64,000 nucleotides of DNA from Pseudoxanthomonas sp. YR558 (GCF_900116385.1 NZ_FPCI01000001.1:62001-126000), one strand, 5' to 3'. Shown: positions 36,952 to 46,717, counted from the stretch's first letter. Notes: generated from the sequence alone by a model not told the origin. Numbers and translations: made by a program.

Positions 36952-37826
36952 GCATCAGTCTGGAGACCCTGCAGCGGCTGCGGCGGCAGGCAGGCCATGC
37001 GGCGGCGCCGGCACCGGTGGCGCGCATCGCGGAGTCGGTCCTCGAGCCCGAACCGATCGCGGCGTTGCGGCGCATGCTGGGTATCCGCGAGCGCGCGCGC
37101 CCGGCGCTGCCTGTGCCCGCGCGCGACCGCCACCTGCCGGGCACCGAAATCGCGCCGGGGCTGTTGCTGCTCGAAGACGTGCTTCCGTTCGACAACGTAC
37201 CGGATGACGTGGACGGCACGTTCGCACGCACCGGCCCGTTGCCCACTGCCGGCATGCTGTTCTTCGATACCGAAACGACGGGGCTGTCCGGCGGTACCGG
37301 TACGCGTGCCTTCATGGTGGGCGCGTCGGATTTCGTGCCCGGCGGACTGCGCGTGCGTCAGCTGCTGATCACGCACCTATCGGCCGAGCCGGCGATGCTG
37401 CGCGAGTTCTCGCGCTGGCTGGGGGAAGATACGCGACTAGTCAGCTACAACGGCCGCTGCTACGACGCGCCCCTGCTGGCCACGCGTTACCGGCTGGCGC
37501 GGCAGGGCACGCCACTGGCCGGACTCGAACACCTGGACCTGCTGTTTCCCACGCGACGTCGGTATCGCGGCGTATGGGAGAACTGCCGCCTGGGCACCAT
37601 CGAGCGCCATGCGCTCGGCATCGTCCGCGAAGACGATCTGCCGGGTTCGGAAGCGCCGGGCGCGTGGCTGCAGTACCTGCGGGGCGGCGATGCCGGATTG
37701 CTGCGACGCGTGCTGCTGCACAACTTCCAGGACGTGGTGACGCTGGCGCGGCTGCTGATGCATTTGTCGGCACCGGATGCCAGTGCGGCGGAAGAGGGAA
37801 GCGTGTTTACCTGCGCGTCTTCTTGA
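36948..37826 (+). CDS. mrfB: DEDDh-type exonuclease MrfB (YprB)
   Basis: RNase H-fold nuclease, 292 residues, start overlapping the helicase stop (ATGA). After a variable N-terminal ~95 residues the catalytic set is visible: D-T-E in F-F-D-T-E-T-T-G-L, Asp in Y-N-G-R-C-Y-D-A-P-L-L, and the final H-N-F-Q-D-V-V-T-L (HxxxD). In B. subtilis MrfB works with MrfA in mitomycin-lesion repair, and the operon arrangement supports the same pairing here. The last codons form one arm of a hairpin. Confidence 0.9.
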   Translation: MSISLETLQRLRRQAGHAAAPAPVARIAESVLEPEPIAALRRMLGIRERARPALPVPARDRHLPGTEIAPGLLLLEDVLPFDNVPDDVDGTFARTGPLPTAGMLFFDTETTGLSGGTGTRAFMVGASDFVPGGLRVRQLLITHLSAEPAMLREFSRWLGEDTRLVSYNGRCYDAPLLATRYRLARQGTPLAGLEHLDLLFPTRRRYRGVWENCRLGTIERHALGIVREDDLPGSEAPGAWLQYLRGGDAGLLRRVLLHNFQDVVTLARLLMHLSAPDASAAEEGSVFTCASS

Positions 37827-37837
37827 CCGCGCAGGTA
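37808..37837 (+). terminator. Hairpin around the mrfB stop codon
   Basis: TACCTGCGCG and CGCGCAGGTA form a perfect 10-bp stem with a 10-nt loop that contains the mrfB TGA stop. There is no T-run, so it may be a Rho-type or mRNA-end structure. Confidence 0.45.
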
Positions 37838-37910
37838 GGCAGGCGGATGCTGGCGCCGTCGGAGTCCACGAAGACGCACTGCCTGTCCGCCCTGCCACAG
37901 GAGCCGTCCC

Positions 37911-38732
37911 ATGCACCGTTCCGTTGTCCTCTGCCTGCTGCTCGCCGGCGCATCGTCCACCGTCGCCGCAAAAGACGCGTTGCCGGCCGTCGATCGCTTC
38001 CACATCGGTGCGGGACGTTACTGGGCCGACCACGATCTGGACACGCGGTGGGATGCCAGCGACGGGTCGCTCGGCACCCATGTCAATTTCCAGCGCGATC
38101 TGGGATTCATGGACCGCCAGGATGCACTGACCTGGACCATCGGCGGCAGCCTGGGGGAAGAACGCCGGCATGCGTTCGAAGCGTTCGGCTACGACTACGA
38201 CGATGACACGGTCCGCCTGTTGGACCGCACGCTGCTGATCGGCGACAACGCGTATCCGGTGGATGCGGCGTTCACCGGTCGCCTCGACCTGAAGATCACC
38301 GGCGTCTCGTACACCTGGTTCTTCCTGCAGAACGGGCGACGGGCCGCCGGTGTGGGCCTCGGCGCGATGCGGTACGACATCGAGGCCGACCTCGACGCCA
38401 CGGCTACCGTGGCCGGATCCCCGGTGGCGTATGCGAACGATCTGTCCGAGGCGGAATGGGCGCCGATGTTGCGCGCCGAGTACGCACAGTCGCTCTCGGC
38501 GCATTGGCGCTGGGGCGCCTCGCTGGCGTACACGCGGAAGAACAGCGGTAACGTCACCGGCGACGCGCTGGATGCGCAAGTGGAACTGGAATACTTTCCC
38601 TGGGAGCATTTCGGCTTCTCGCTGCGCTACAACTACAACGACGTGGACCTCGATTTCGAGCGTTCCCGCTTCGACGGCAATCTCAACCTCAACAACCGCG
38701 GACCGCAGTTGCTGGGGAAGTTGCGCTTCTGA
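37911..38732 (+). CDS. Outer-membrane beta-barrel protein, unknown
   Basis: 273 residues with a signal peptide (M-H-R-S-V-V-L-C-L-L-L-A-G ... V-A-A) and alternating amphipathic strands ending in the outer-membrane signature Phe (GPQLLGKLRF). Strand pairs such as RLDLKITGVSYTWFFLQ, HFGFSLRYNYNDVDLDFERS and WRWGASLAYTRK suggest a barrel of eight to twelve strands. No specific family recognised; it could be a porin-like or assembly-type barrel. Single gene between mrfB and the HDOD gene. Confidence 0.72.
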   Translation: MHRSVVLCLLLAGASSTVAAKDALPAVDRFHIGAGRYWADHDLDTRWDASDGSLGTHVNFQRDLGFMDRQDALTWTIGGSLGEERRHAFEAFGYDYDDDTVRLLDRTLLIGDNAYPVDAAFTGRLDLKITGVSYTWFFLQNGRRAAGVGLGAMRYDIEADLDATATVAGSPVAYANDLSEAEWAPMLRAEYAQSLSAHWRWGASLAYTRKNSGNVTGDALDAQVELEYFPWEHFGFSLRYNYNDVDLDFERSRFDGNLNLNNRGPQLLGKLRF

Positions 38733-38905
38733 CATGCCGCGCTGTCGGGGATCCACCGACAGCGGAGTGTGAAGCGCTGCGCACTACGCCACATCGCCGT
38801 TCAAGAAGCGGCAGGGGCGGCCGACATCCTTGCTAGATTTCATCCCGTCCGTGCCCCGCAACCGCGTGGCACGCATTGAACCTGCAAGAAAAAAGGGGCC
38901 GTGCC

Positions 38906-40027
38906 TTGCGCATTCTGTACGTTGGCGATACCGCCTGCCTGCCTGACGACCTGGCCGACTACATCGGCGACATGGGAGACGAATGGACCGTGGAGACGGT
39001 CGTCGACGGCAAATCGGCGATGTTCGCGGTCGCCAACGGGCCGGTCGACGTGGTGATGGTCGGCCCCGGCCTGCCGGACCTGCCGCCGGCGACGTTGCTG
39101 GGCCAGATCCGTACGCTGCGCCCTGAGACGATCCGCATCGCACTGCTGGAAGGCAGCGCCGACAGCCTGTCCGCACCGATCAAACTGATCGGCGTGGCGC
39201 ACCGCTTCCTGCCGCTGCCGCTGTCGTCGGAAACAGTGCTGGAATCGATCCACAGCCTGGAAGAACTACGCGACCTGCTCGACAGCCCGCGCCTGCGCCG
39301 GGCGATCGGCCGCGTCGAACACCTGCCCTCGCCGCCGCATCTCTATTTCGCGCTGACGCGCGCGCTGGAAGAAGACGAAGGCACCGCCAACGACATCGCC
39401 ACGCTGGTGGCCGGCGACCCGGCCATCGCGGCCAAGGTGTTGCAGCTGTGCAACTCGGCGTACTTCTCCAATGGCCGCTCGGTCACCGACCTGCGCGCCG
39501 CCGTGACGCGGCTCGGCCTAGGCACGTTGCGCGACCTGGTGCTGGCCAGCGAGGTGTTCTCGATGAAGACCACCTCCAGTGTCGACCGTGCCGCGCTGCA
39601 GAACCGTGCGCTGCTGGCCTCGCGCCTGGCGGCGAAGATCCTGCCGCGCACCAGTTCCGAACTCGGTGCCACCGCGGCGCTGCTGGCCGACATCGGCCTG
39701 CTGCTGCCGGGCGTGCGCGACGAGCGCGATACGCCGGCGAGCGAGGACGACGACCGCCCCGGCCACACCGAGGCGGGTGCCTACCTGCTCGGCCTGTGGG
39801 GCCTGCCAATGCCGATCGTCGAGGCGGTGGCGTTCCATCGCCAGCCGCAGCGCTCCAGCCTGCGCAGCTTCTGGGTGCCCGGTGCCGTGCACGTGGCCGG
39901 CGCGCTGGCCAGCAACGAGCCGGTCGACGAGAGCTACCTGAAGTCGCTGGGCGTGCTGGACCAGTTGCCCAACTGGCGCCAGATGGCCGAAACCCTGGTC
40001 GAGCGCGCCGAGGAACAGGCGGCCTGA
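38906..40027 (+). CDS. Pseudo-receiver plus HDOD domain protein
   Basis: About 373 residues from the TTG at 38906, preferred because AAGGGG lies seven bases upstream and it gives the receiver-like start M-R-I-L-Y-V-G-D; a TTG at 38876 adds ten residues. Residues 1-115 have a receiver fold, but the usual phosphoacceptor position reads V-V-M-V-G-P-G-L-P, without Asp. The HDOD domain (about 120-330) has L-C-N-S-A-Y-F-S-N-G-R and LADIGLLLPG; HDOD proteins act as signalling scaffolds in motility and cell-cycle pathways without HD-phosphohydrolase activity. Confidence 0.85.
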   Translation: MRILYVGDTACLPDDLADYIGDMGDEWTVETVVDGKSAMFAVANGPVDVVMVGPGLPDLPPATLLGQIRTLRPETIRIALLEGSADSLSAPIKLIGVAHRFLPLPLSSETVLESIHSLEELRDLLDSPRLRRAIGRVEHLPSPPHLYFALTRALEEDEGTANDIATLVAGDPAIAAKVLQLCNSAYFSNGRSVTDLRAAVTRLGLGTLRDLVLASEVFSMKTTSSVDRAALQNRALLASRLAAKILPRTSSELGATAALLADIGLLLPGVRDERDTPASEDDDRPGHTEAGAYLLGLWGLPMPIVEAVAFHRQPQRSSLRSFWVPGAVHVAGALASNEPVDESYLKSLGVLDQLPNWRQMAETLVERAEEQAA

Positions 40028-40094
40028 TCGCCCGACGGGCAGGGGTTCGCTAGCCGATACACGGCGCCCCTGCCAGTCTCGCCTTGTGCGACGG

Positions 40095-40118
40095 ATGGGT
40101 GTACAAATGTACACCCAT
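40095..40118. promoter_or_regulatory. LexA2 operator
   Basis: A perfect 11-bp inverted repeat with a 2-bp centre, containing TGTACAAATGTACA, the sequence reported for LexA2 of Xanthomonas. Its right arm covers the lexA2 ATG at 40117, so bound repressor would block both transcription and initiation. Confidence 0.9.
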
Positions 40119-40722
40119 GAACCCCGTCGACCTGCCTCCCCAACGTGCCGCCGTCCTGGCCTTCCTGCGCCGCGAGCTGGCGGCCGGGCGCGCGCCCAGC
40201 CTGGCGGACATCGCCGGGGCCTTCGGCTTCGCCTCCCGCAATGCCGCGCAGAAGCATGTGCAGGCGCTGGTCGCCGACGGCCTGCTGGAACAGGCCCCGG
40301 GCCAGAAGCGCGGCCTGCGCCTGCCGGGCGGCATGGCCGACCTGCTGCCGTTGCCCGTGCTGGGCCGGGTGGCCGCCGGCCAGCCGATCGGCGCCGACAT
40401 CGGCCTGGACGAGCAGGTGTGGCTGGACCGCCGGCTGTTCTCGCCGCAGCCCGATTACCTGCTGAAGGTGCAGGGCGATTCGATGATCGACGACGGCATC
40501 GTCGATGGCGACCTGGTCGGTGTGCACCGCACGCCGGAGGCGCGCGACGGCCAGACCGTCGTGGCCCGCATCGACGGCGAGCTGACCATCAAGCGCCTGC
40601 AGCGCGAGCGCCGGCGCATCCGCTTGTTGCCGCGCAATCCCGCGCACGCGCCGATCGAGGTGCAGCCGGGGCAGGACTTCGCCATCGAAGGCGTGTACTG
40701 CGGCCTGGTGCGCCGCGGTTGA
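40117..40722 (+). CDS. lexA2: LexA-family SOS repressor (LexA2)
   Basis: Self-cleaving repressor of the mutagenesis cassette. 201 residues from the ATG at 40117; upstream in-frame TTG/GTG codons lie inside the operator. Winged-helix N-terminus (L-A-D-I-A-G-A-F-G-F-A-S-R-N-A-A-Q-K-H), Ala-Gly cleavage site in V-A-A-G-Q-P-I-G, catalytic Ser in Q-G-D-S-M-I-D-D-G and Lys in G-E-L-T-I-K-R-L. Its location just before imuA-imuB-dnaE2 and its distinct operator identify it as the second LexA of Xanthomonadaceae. No Shine-Dalgarno is visible. Confidence 0.93.
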   Translation: MNPVDLPPQRAAVLAFLRRELAAGRAPSLADIAGAFGFASRNAAQKHVQALVADGLLEQAPGQKRGLRLPGGMADLLPLPVLGRVAAGQPIGADIGLDEQVWLDRRLFSPQPDYLLKVQGDSMIDDGIVDGDLVGVHRTPEARDGQTVVARIDGELTIKRLQRERRRIRLLPRNPAHAPIEVQPGQDFAIEGVYCGLVRRG

Positions 40723-40723
40723 G

Positions 40724-41350
40724 ATGGGCGCCGTCGTCGCCCTCGACACGCTGTTGGCTGCGCGCACGCTGTGGCACGCGGGCCGCAGTGCGGCGATCGC
40801 CGCCGATGGCGAACCCACCGGCCATGCGGCGCTCGACGCGCTGCTGCCGCAAGGCGGCTGGCCACGCCGCGCCTTGACCGAACTGCTGCTGCCCGCCGAC
40901 GGCGTGGGCGAACTGGCCTTGCTGTTGCCCACGCTGGCGCGGATGACCCAGGCGGGCAGTGCGGTAGCGGTGATCGCGCCGCCCTACGTGCCGTATGCGC
41001 CGGCCTGGCAGGCCGCGGGCGTGGACCTGGCGATGCTGGAGATCGTCGAAGCCGCGCCACGCGATGCGTTGTGGGCGTTCGAGCAATGCCTGCGCAGCGG
41101 TGCCTGCGCCGCCGTGCTGGGCTGGCCCACGCACGCCGACGGGCCTGCGCTGCGCCGGCTGCAGGTGGCGGCCGACAGTGGCGAATGCCTGGGCTTCGCA
41201 CTGCGCGACCGTCGCCATGCGGCCAATCCCTCGGCGGCCGCGTTGCGCGTGGAAGCCACGCGCGATGCGCAGGGCGGTACGCAGTGGCAGGTACGCAAAT
41301 GCCGGGGTGGGCCGGCGCCTGCGCAACCGTTCGCGCTGGTCGCGCATTGA
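40724..41350 (+). CDS. imuA: ImuA, translesion-synthesis accessory protein
   Basis: 208-residue RecA/SulA-like protein of the SOS mutagenesis cassette; partners with ImuB and DnaE2 to bypass DNA lesions. It starts one base after the lexA2 stop. Conserved segments include HAALDALLPQGGWPRRALTE near the N-terminus and QCLRSGACAAVLGWP in the middle; there is no complete Walker A, as expected for ImuA. The stop is nine bases before the imuB start. Confidence 0.88.
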   Translation: MGAVVALDTLLAARTLWHAGRSAAIAADGEPTGHAALDALLPQGGWPRRALTELLLPADGVGELALLLPTLARMTQAGSAVAVIAPPYVPYAPAWQAAGVDLAMLEIVEAAPRDALWAFEQCLRSGACAAVLGWPTHADGPALRRLQVAADSGECLGFALRDRRHAANPSAAALRVEATRDAQGGTQWQVRKCRGGPAPAQPFALVAH

Positions 41351-41359
41351 GGCCCGCGC

Positions 41360-42778
41360 ATGCTCTGGGCCTGTGTACTGCTGCCGCAGCTGGCGCTGGA
41401 CGCCGTCCTCCGGCGTTTGCCTGACCCCGACGCGCCGCTGGCGCTGGTCGGCGGTGCCGTGCAGCTGCGTACCTTGCAGGCGGTGAATGCCGCTGCCGCG
41501 CAGGCGGGCCTGCGGGCCGGCATGCGATTGACCGCTGCGCACGCGTTGCTGCCCGAGTTCGCGATGGTCGAACACGATCCGCCAGCCGAAGCGCGCTGGC
41601 AGCGGTTCCTCGCCGCCTGGGCGTACCGCCACAGCTCGCTGGTCAGCGCACAGTGGCCGGGCTGCCTGGTGCTGGAGGTGCGCGCCAGCTTCCGTCTGCT
41701 GGGGCCCTGGCCGCGCATCGAGGCGCGGTTGCGTGAGGAACTCGGTCTGCTGGGTTTCCAGCATCGCCTCGCGCTGGCACCCACGCCGCGCGCGGCGCAT
41801 GTGTTCGCCGGTCTGCGCGACGGATTGGCGGTGATGCAGCCGGCGGCGATGGCGGAGATGCTGGACCGCGTGCCGGTGCGCCGCGCGCGCCTGCCGGACG
41901 ATGCCGGCGAACGCCTGCATCGCATGGGCATCCGCGACCTGCGCACACTGCGCGACCTGCCACGCGACAGCGTGCGCCGTCGTTTCGGCTTGCCGGTGCT
42001 CGACCACCTGGATCGCCTGTACGGCCAGGCCGACGATGCGCTGGCGTACTACGCGCCGCCGGACCACTTCGATGCGCGCATCGAACTCGGCTACGAAGTC
42101 GAGAGCCACATGGCACTGCTGTTCCCGCTGCGCAGGCTGATCGGCGATCTGTCCACCTACCTGTCGATCCGCGACGGCGGCGTGCAGCGTTTCGTCCTGC
42201 GGTTGGAGCACGAGGAAGGCCACACCGATGTCGAGGTGGGCCTGCTCGCCGCCGAACGCGAACCGGCGATGCTGTTCGAACTCACCCGCAACCGCCTGGA
42301 GCGCGTGCAGATCGCGCAGCCGGTGGTCGGCGTGCGCCTGCTGGCACGCGAGCTGCCGCCGTTCGTGCCGGCCGCGCGCGATCTGTTCGATACGCGACCG
42401 CAGCAGCAACTGCCGTGGCCGCAGTTGCGCGAACGCCTGCGCGCGCGCCTGGGCGACGAGGCGGTGCACCGCGTGGCACCGGCCGGCGATCCACGCCCGG
42501 AACGCGCGTGGCGACGCGTGCAGGGCGATGGCGGGCGCATCGAGCAGGCGCCGCTGCGTCCGCCACGCCCGACCTGGTTGCTGCCGCAGCCGGTGCCGCT
42601 GCGCGATCCGCACCCGCGCATCGTCTCCGGCCCGGAGCGGCTGGAGAGCGGCTGGTGGGACGGCGGGGACGCGCGCCGCGACTACTACGTGCTGGAGACC
42701 TCGCAGGGTCAGCGCGCCTGGGCGTTCGCGCCGCCGGGCGAGCAGGGCGGTTGGATGCTGCACGGGTGGTTCGCATGA
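41360..42778 (+). CDS. imuB: ImuB, catalytically inactive Y-family polymerase homologue
   Basis: 472 residues with the Y-family fold (palm, thumb with helix-hairpin-helix, little finger) but without the catalytic acidic residues: the first motif reads [12 protein letters not shown] and the S-x-D-E motif region reads L-V-L-E-V-R-A-S-F. In this system ImuB is the adaptor that binds the beta clamp and recruits ImuA and DnaE2. Its stop overlaps the dnaE2 start (ATGA). Confidence 0.93.
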   Translation: MLWACVLLPQLALDAVLRRLPDPDAPLALVGGAVQLRTLQAVNAAAAQAGLRAGMRLTAAHALLPEFAMVEHDPPAEARWQRFLAAWAYRHSSLVSAQWPGCLVLEVRASFRLLGPWPRIEARLREELGLLGFQHRLALAPTPRAAHVFAGLRDGLAVMQPAAMAEMLDRVPVRRARLPDDAGERLHRMGIRDLRTLRDLPRDSVRRRFGLPVLDHLDRLYGQADDALAYYAPPDHFDARIELGYEVESHMALLFPLRRLIGDLSTYLSIRDGGVQRFVLRLEHEEGHTDVEVGLLAAEREPAMLFELTRNRLERVQIAQPVVGVRLLARELPPFVPAARDLFDTRPQQQLPWPQLRERLRARLGDEAVHRVAPAGDPRPERAWRRVQGDGGRIEQAPLRPPRPTWLLPQPVPLRDPHPRIVSGPERLESGWWDGGDARRDYYVLETSQGQRAWAFAPPGEQGGWMLHGWFA

Positions 42779-45700
42779 GCCGCGACGAAGAGCGCGGCGA
42801 TTACCCGGGCTCGCATGTGCCGCGCGCCTGGGAGACCGCGCATCGGCTGCGGGCGCATGCGGCGGCCAATGACGATGCGCCCACCGCCGACGGCCTGCCG
42901 GCCTATGCCGAACTGCACTGTCTGTCGGACTTCTCTTTCCTGCGTGGCGCCTCCAGTGCGGAGGACCTGTTCGTCCGCGCCAAGCATTGCGGCTACGACG
43001 CGCTGGCGATCACCGACGAATGCTCGTTGGCCGGCATCGTGCGCGGACTGGAAGCGTCGCGCGCCACCGGACTGAAGCTGATCGTCGGCAGCGAGTTCAC
43101 GTTGAAGTGCGGCCTGAAGTGCGTGCTGCTGGTGGAAACCCTCGCCGGATACGTGCGCCTGTGCGAAGTGATCACCACGGCGCGCCGCGCGAGCCCCAAG
43201 GGCAGCTATGCATTGACCCGGCAGGACGTGGAGCGGGTACTGGGCGAAGGCGATCCGGAAACGGGCGGGTTGTTCGCGCTGTGGCTGCCGGCCCGCATGC
43301 CGGACGAAGCGCAGGGGCGATGGCTGCAACAGGTGTTCGGCGCGCGGGCGCACCTGGCGGTGGAGCTGCATCGGGAGCAGGACGATGCCGCACGTCTTCA
43401 GCAACTGCTCGATCTGTCGGCACGGTTGGCGATGCGGGCCGTCGCCGCCGGCGACGTGCACATGGACGTGCGCCGGCAGCGGGCGTTGCAGGACACGATG
43501 ACGGCGATCCGCCACACGGTGCCACTGGCCGAGTGCGGCGGACACCTGTTCCGCAACGGCGAACGCCACCTGCGCTCGCGCCGGGCGTTGGGCAACATCC
43601 ATCCGCATGCGTTGCTGGAAGGGGCGGCCGCGTTGGCGCGGCGTTGCACGTTCTCGATGGACGAAGTGCGCTATCGCTACCCGGCCGAACTGGTGCCGGA
43701 CGGCCACACGCCGGCCAGTTGGCTGCGCGCGCTGACCGAGCGGGGCATGCGGGAACGCTGGAAGGATGGCGTGCCGCCCGCCATCGTCGCGCAGATCGAC
43801 GAGGAGCTCGCGCTCATCGCCCGGTTGAAGTACGAAGCGTTCTTCCTGACGGTCGAGGACATCGTCCGCTTCGCCAGGTCGAAGGACATCCTGTGCCAGG
43901 GGCGCGGTTCCTCGGCCAATTCGGCGGTCTGTTTCGCGTTGGGCATCACCGTGGTGAATCCGGCCGAAAGCCGGCTGCTGATGGCGCGCTTCCTGTCCGA
44001 GGAACGCGGCGAACCGCCGGACATCGATGTCGATTTCGAACACGCGCGGCGCGAAGAAGTGCTGCAGTACGTCTACGCAAAGTATGGCCGCCGCCGTGCG
44101 GCGCTGGCCGCCACCGTCATCCGCTATCGCGGCAAGAGCGCGGTGCGCGACGTGGCCAAGGCCTTCGGCCTGCCACCGGACCAGATCGCGTTGCTTGCCG
44201 AATGCTTCGGCTGGGGCAATGGCGAGACGCCGATGGAGCAGCGCCTGCGGGAAGCCGGGTTCGATCCGGAGAATCCATTGATCCACCGCGTACTGGCGGT
44301 GACGACACAATTGCGCGGGCATCCGCGCCATCTCTCCCAGCATGTCGGCGGCTTCGTGATCAACGATGGACCGCTGTCCGAGGTCGTGCCGGTGGAGAAC
44401 GCGGCAATGGACGACCGCACCATCATCCAGTGGGACAAGGACGACCTGGAGACGATGAAGTTGCTGAAGGTCGACTGCCTTGCACTGGGCATGCTGACCT
44501 GTATCAAGAAGGCCGTCGATCTGGTGACGCAGCATCGGGGCTACACGATCGACCTGGCCAGGTTGCCGCCGGGAGACAAGCGCACCTACACGATGATCCA
44601 GGCCGCCGACACGATCGGCGTGTTCCAGATCGAGTCGCGCGCGCAGATGAGCATGTTGCCGCGACTGAAGCCGAAGAATTTCTACGATCTGGTGATCGAG
44701 GTGGCCATCGTCCGTCCCGGCCCGATCCAGGGTGGCATGGTGCATCCGTATCTGCGGCGAAGGCAGAAGAAAGAAGCGGTGACGTATCCGTCCGAGGGCA
44801 TCGAGGAGATCCTCGGCAACACACTGGGTATTCCGCTGTTCCAGGAACAGGTGATGGAACTGGTGATCCATGCCGGCTACACGCCCTCGGAAGCCGATGG
44901 CCTGCGTCGTTCCATGGCGGCGTGGGGCAGGGGCGGTGACATGACGCCGCATCGCGACAAGATCCGTCGGCTGATGGAGAAAAAGGACTATTCATCGGAA
45001 TTCATCGACCAGATCTTCGAGCAGATCAAGGGGTTCGGTTCCTATGGATTCCCGCAGAGTCACGCGGCCTCCTTCGCCAAGCTGGTCTACATCAGCTGCT
45101 GGCTGAAGCGGCACGAACCGGCGGCGTTCGTCTGCGCACTGCTCAATGCGCAGCCGATGGGGTTCTATTCGGCCAGCCAGATCGTGCAGGACGCACGGCG
45201 GGGCCATTGGGCGGGACGGCCGCGTGTCGATGTCCGTCCCGTGGATGTGGCCTGCAGCGACTGGGACAACACCTTGGAGGGTGGCCGGATGCGCAGCGAG
45301 GCGGTTCGGAAAGGACAGGCCACCGTGCGGCTCGGCTTCCGCCAGGTCAGCGGGCTGTCGGAGACAGTGGGCAAGGCGATCATGGCCGCTCGCGCGCAGC
45401 GGCCCTTTGCCGACGTGCGCGATCTCTGCCTGCGTGCCAATCTCGACGAGAAGGCGCGCAGCGCGCTCGCCGAAGCCGGTGCGCTGCAGTCGCTCGCCGG
45501 CCATCGTCACGCGGCACGTTGGGCGGTGGCCGGCGTCGAACGCCAGCGACCACTGTTGCCGGGCAGTCCCGACGAGGACGACATCATGCTGCCTGCGCCT
45601 GGTCTGGTCGAAGATGTGCTGTCGGACTACCGCGTCACCGGACTGACATTGGGCACGCATCCGCTGGCTCTGCTGCGCGACCGCCTGCGCCGTGAGCGCG

Positions 45701-46020
45701 TGGTCGATTCGCGGCAGTTGCAGGATCTGCCGCACGGGCGCGGCGTGCACGTGGCCGGCATCGTCACCCAGCGCCAGCGGCCGGGCACCGCCAGCGGCGT
45801 CATCTTCGTGACGCTGGAAGACGAACATGGGGTGATCAACGTCGTGGTCTGGGCGCGTATCGCCGAGCGCCGGCGCAAGGCCCTGCTCGGTGCGCGTCTG
45901 CTGGGCGTACGCGGACGCTGGGAGCATGTGGATGGCGTCCGCCACCTGATCGCCGAGGACCTGCACGACTTCAGCCACCTGCTGGGCGAGCTGCAGACCA
46001 GCTCCCGCGACTTCCATTGA
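42775..46020 (+). CDS. dnaE2: Error-prone DNA polymerase DnaE2
   Basis: Second C-family polymerase alpha subunit, used for damage-induced mutagenesis. 1081 residues from the ATG overlapping the imuB stop; the frame stays open 120 codons upstream inside imuB, but that is shadow. N-terminal PHP domain ([16 protein letters not shown]), palm with [10 protein letters not shown] and a second Asp in the [10 protein letters not shown] segment, finger R-P-G-P-I-Q-G, helix-hairpin-helix and OB-fold C-terminus ([17 protein letters not shown]). Length is typical of DnaE2, shorter than DnaE. Confidence 0.96.
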   Translation: MSRDEERGDYPGSHVPRAWETAHRLRAHAAANDDAPTADGLPAYAELHCLSDFSFLRGASSAEDLFVRAKHCGYDALAITDECSLAGIVRGLEASRATGLKLIVGSEFTLKCGLKCVLLVETLAGYVRLCEVITTARRASPKGSYALTRQDVERVLGEGDPETGGLFALWLPARMPDEAQGRWLQQVFGARAHLAVELHREQDDAARLQQLLDLSARLAMRAVAAGDVHMDVRRQRALQDTMTAIRHTVPLAECGGHLFRNGERHLRSRRALGNIHPHALLEGAAALARRCTFSMDEVRYRYPAELVPDGHTPASWLRALTERGMRERWKDGVPPAIVAQIDEELALIARLKYEAFFLTVEDIVRFARSKDILCQGRGSSANSAVCFALGITVVNPAESRLLMARFLSEERGEPPDIDVDFEHARREEVLQYVYAKYGRRRAALAATVIRYRGKSAVRDVAKAFGLPPDQIALLAECFGWGNGETPMEQRLREAGFDPENPLIHRVLAVTTQLRGHPRHLSQHVGGFVINDGPLSEVVPVENAAMDDRTIIQWDKDDLETMKLLKVDCLALGMLTCIKKAVDLVTQHRGYTIDLARLPPGDKRTYTMIQAADTIGVFQIESRAQMSMLPRLKPKNFYDLVIEVAIVRPGPIQGGMVHPYLRRRQKKEAVTYPSEGIEEILGNTLGIPLFQEQVMELVIHAGYTPSEADGLRRSMAAWGRGGDMTPHRDKIRRLMEKKDYSSEFIDQIFEQIKGFGSYGFPQSHAASFAKLVYISCWLKRHEPAAFVCALLNAQPMGFYSASQIVQDARRGHWAGRPRVDVRPVDVACSDWDNTLEGGRMRSEAVRKGQATVRLGFRQVSGLSETVGKAIMAARAQRPFADVRDLCLRANLDEKARSALAEAGALQSLAGHRHAARWAVAGVERQRPLLPGSPDEDDIMLPAPGLVEDVLSDYRVTGLTLGTHPLALLRDRLRRERVVDSRQLQDLPHGRGVHVAGIVTQRQRPGTASGVIFVTLEDEHGVINVVVWARIAERRRKALLGARLLGVRGRWEHVDGVRHLIAEDLHDFSHLLGELQTSSRDFH

Positions 46021-46024
46021 GGCG

Positions 46025-46651
46025 ATGATGCGCGCACTCGCCACCCTCACCGACGACCTGTTCGCGCCCGCGATGGTGCAGCTGGTGGACGATGCCGAAG
46101 GCGGCGTCCGTTACTGGCCGGAGGTCATCGATCCGCTGACGGCTCGCGCTTGGTTCGACAGGCTGCGGGCGAGCGCGGCGTGGACGCACCTGCAGCGTCC
46201 GATGTACGACCGCATCGTCGACGTGCCGCGGTTGCTGGCTAACTACGCCGTGGACGCATTGCCGGACGAACTGCCGCTGGCCGCGCTGCTCGCCCGCGTG
46301 CAGGCGAAGGCGCCTGCGCCGTATTCGCGTATCGGCATGAACCTCTACCGCGACGGTCACGACAGCGTCGCCATGCATGGCGACAAACTGCATACCGTGG
46401 CGGCGGGCCATCCGATCACGCTGGTGTCGCTGGGCGCGCCACGGCGGATGCTGATCCGTGCCCGCGAAGGCCGTCGCGAGACGGTGGCGGTGGATCTGGC
46501 GCCGGGCAGCGTGCTGTCGATGAGCCATGCGTCGCAGAGCACCCATGAGCATGGCATTCCGAAGACGCGGCGCGCGCAGGGGCCGCGGATCAGCGTGGTG
46601 TTCCGCGTGCGGCCGGCATCGCCTGTGGGAACAGGTGTGGGAGCGACGTAA
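46025..46651 (+). CDS. AlkB-like 2-oxoglutarate/Fe(II) dioxygenase
   Basis: Oxidative demethylase of alkylated bases, 208 residues. Iron ligands H-x-D in A-M-H-G-D-K-L-H and a distal His in S-T-H-E-H-G-I-P-K-T, followed by R-x-S-V-V-F-R for 2-oxoglutarate. It starts four bases after the dnaE2 stop (ATG at 46025, alternative 46028), so it is probably co-transcribed with the mutagenesis cassette and SOS-controlled. The last residues (V-G-A-T) and the stop codon are encoded by the left arm of a REP-like repeat, so the original C-terminus was probably near VVFRVRP. Confidence 0.85.
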   Translation: MMRALATLTDDLFAPAMVQLVDDAEGGVRYWPEVIDPLTARAWFDRLRASAAWTHLQRPMYDRIVDVPRLLANYAVDALPDELPLAALLARVQAKAPAPYSRIGMNLYRDGHDSVAMHGDKLHTVAAGHPITLVSLGAPRRMLIRAREGRRETVAVDLAPGSVLSMSHASQSTHEHGIPKTRRAQGPRISVVFRVRPASPVGTGVGAT

Positions 46652-46702
46652 GTCGCGATGAGGCGTTACCGGTGGTCCATCGCGACTTACGTCGCTCCCA
46701 CA
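46636..46702. repeat. REP-like inverted repeat (GTGGGAGCGACGTAAGTCGCG type)
   Basis: Arms 46636-46660 and 46678-46702 are perfectly complementary over 25 bp (core GGGAGCGACGTAAGTCGCG) with a 17-nt loop. This is the REP-like sequence frequent in intergenic regions of Xanthomonadaceae. The left arm contains the alkB-like stop codon; the hairpin may also end that transcript. Confidence 0.9.
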
Positions 46703-46717
46703 AGAATCCCGTCTTCC

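Noticed and set aside
40048..40065. FliA-like GCCGATAC upstream of lexA2
   Set aside because: No -35 element at the 11-base distance; the gene is governed by the LexA2 operator.
40084..40116. Earlier lexA2 start (TTG at 40084 or GTG at 40099)
   Set aside because: These codons lie in or before the operator palindrome, and the extra residues do not fit the LexA N-terminus; ATG at 40117 gives the expected start.
42350..42366. Sigma-54-like TGGCAC-N5-CTGC inside imuB
   Set aside because: The -12 element is imperfect, it lies deep inside a coding region and no gene starts downstream at a suitable distance.
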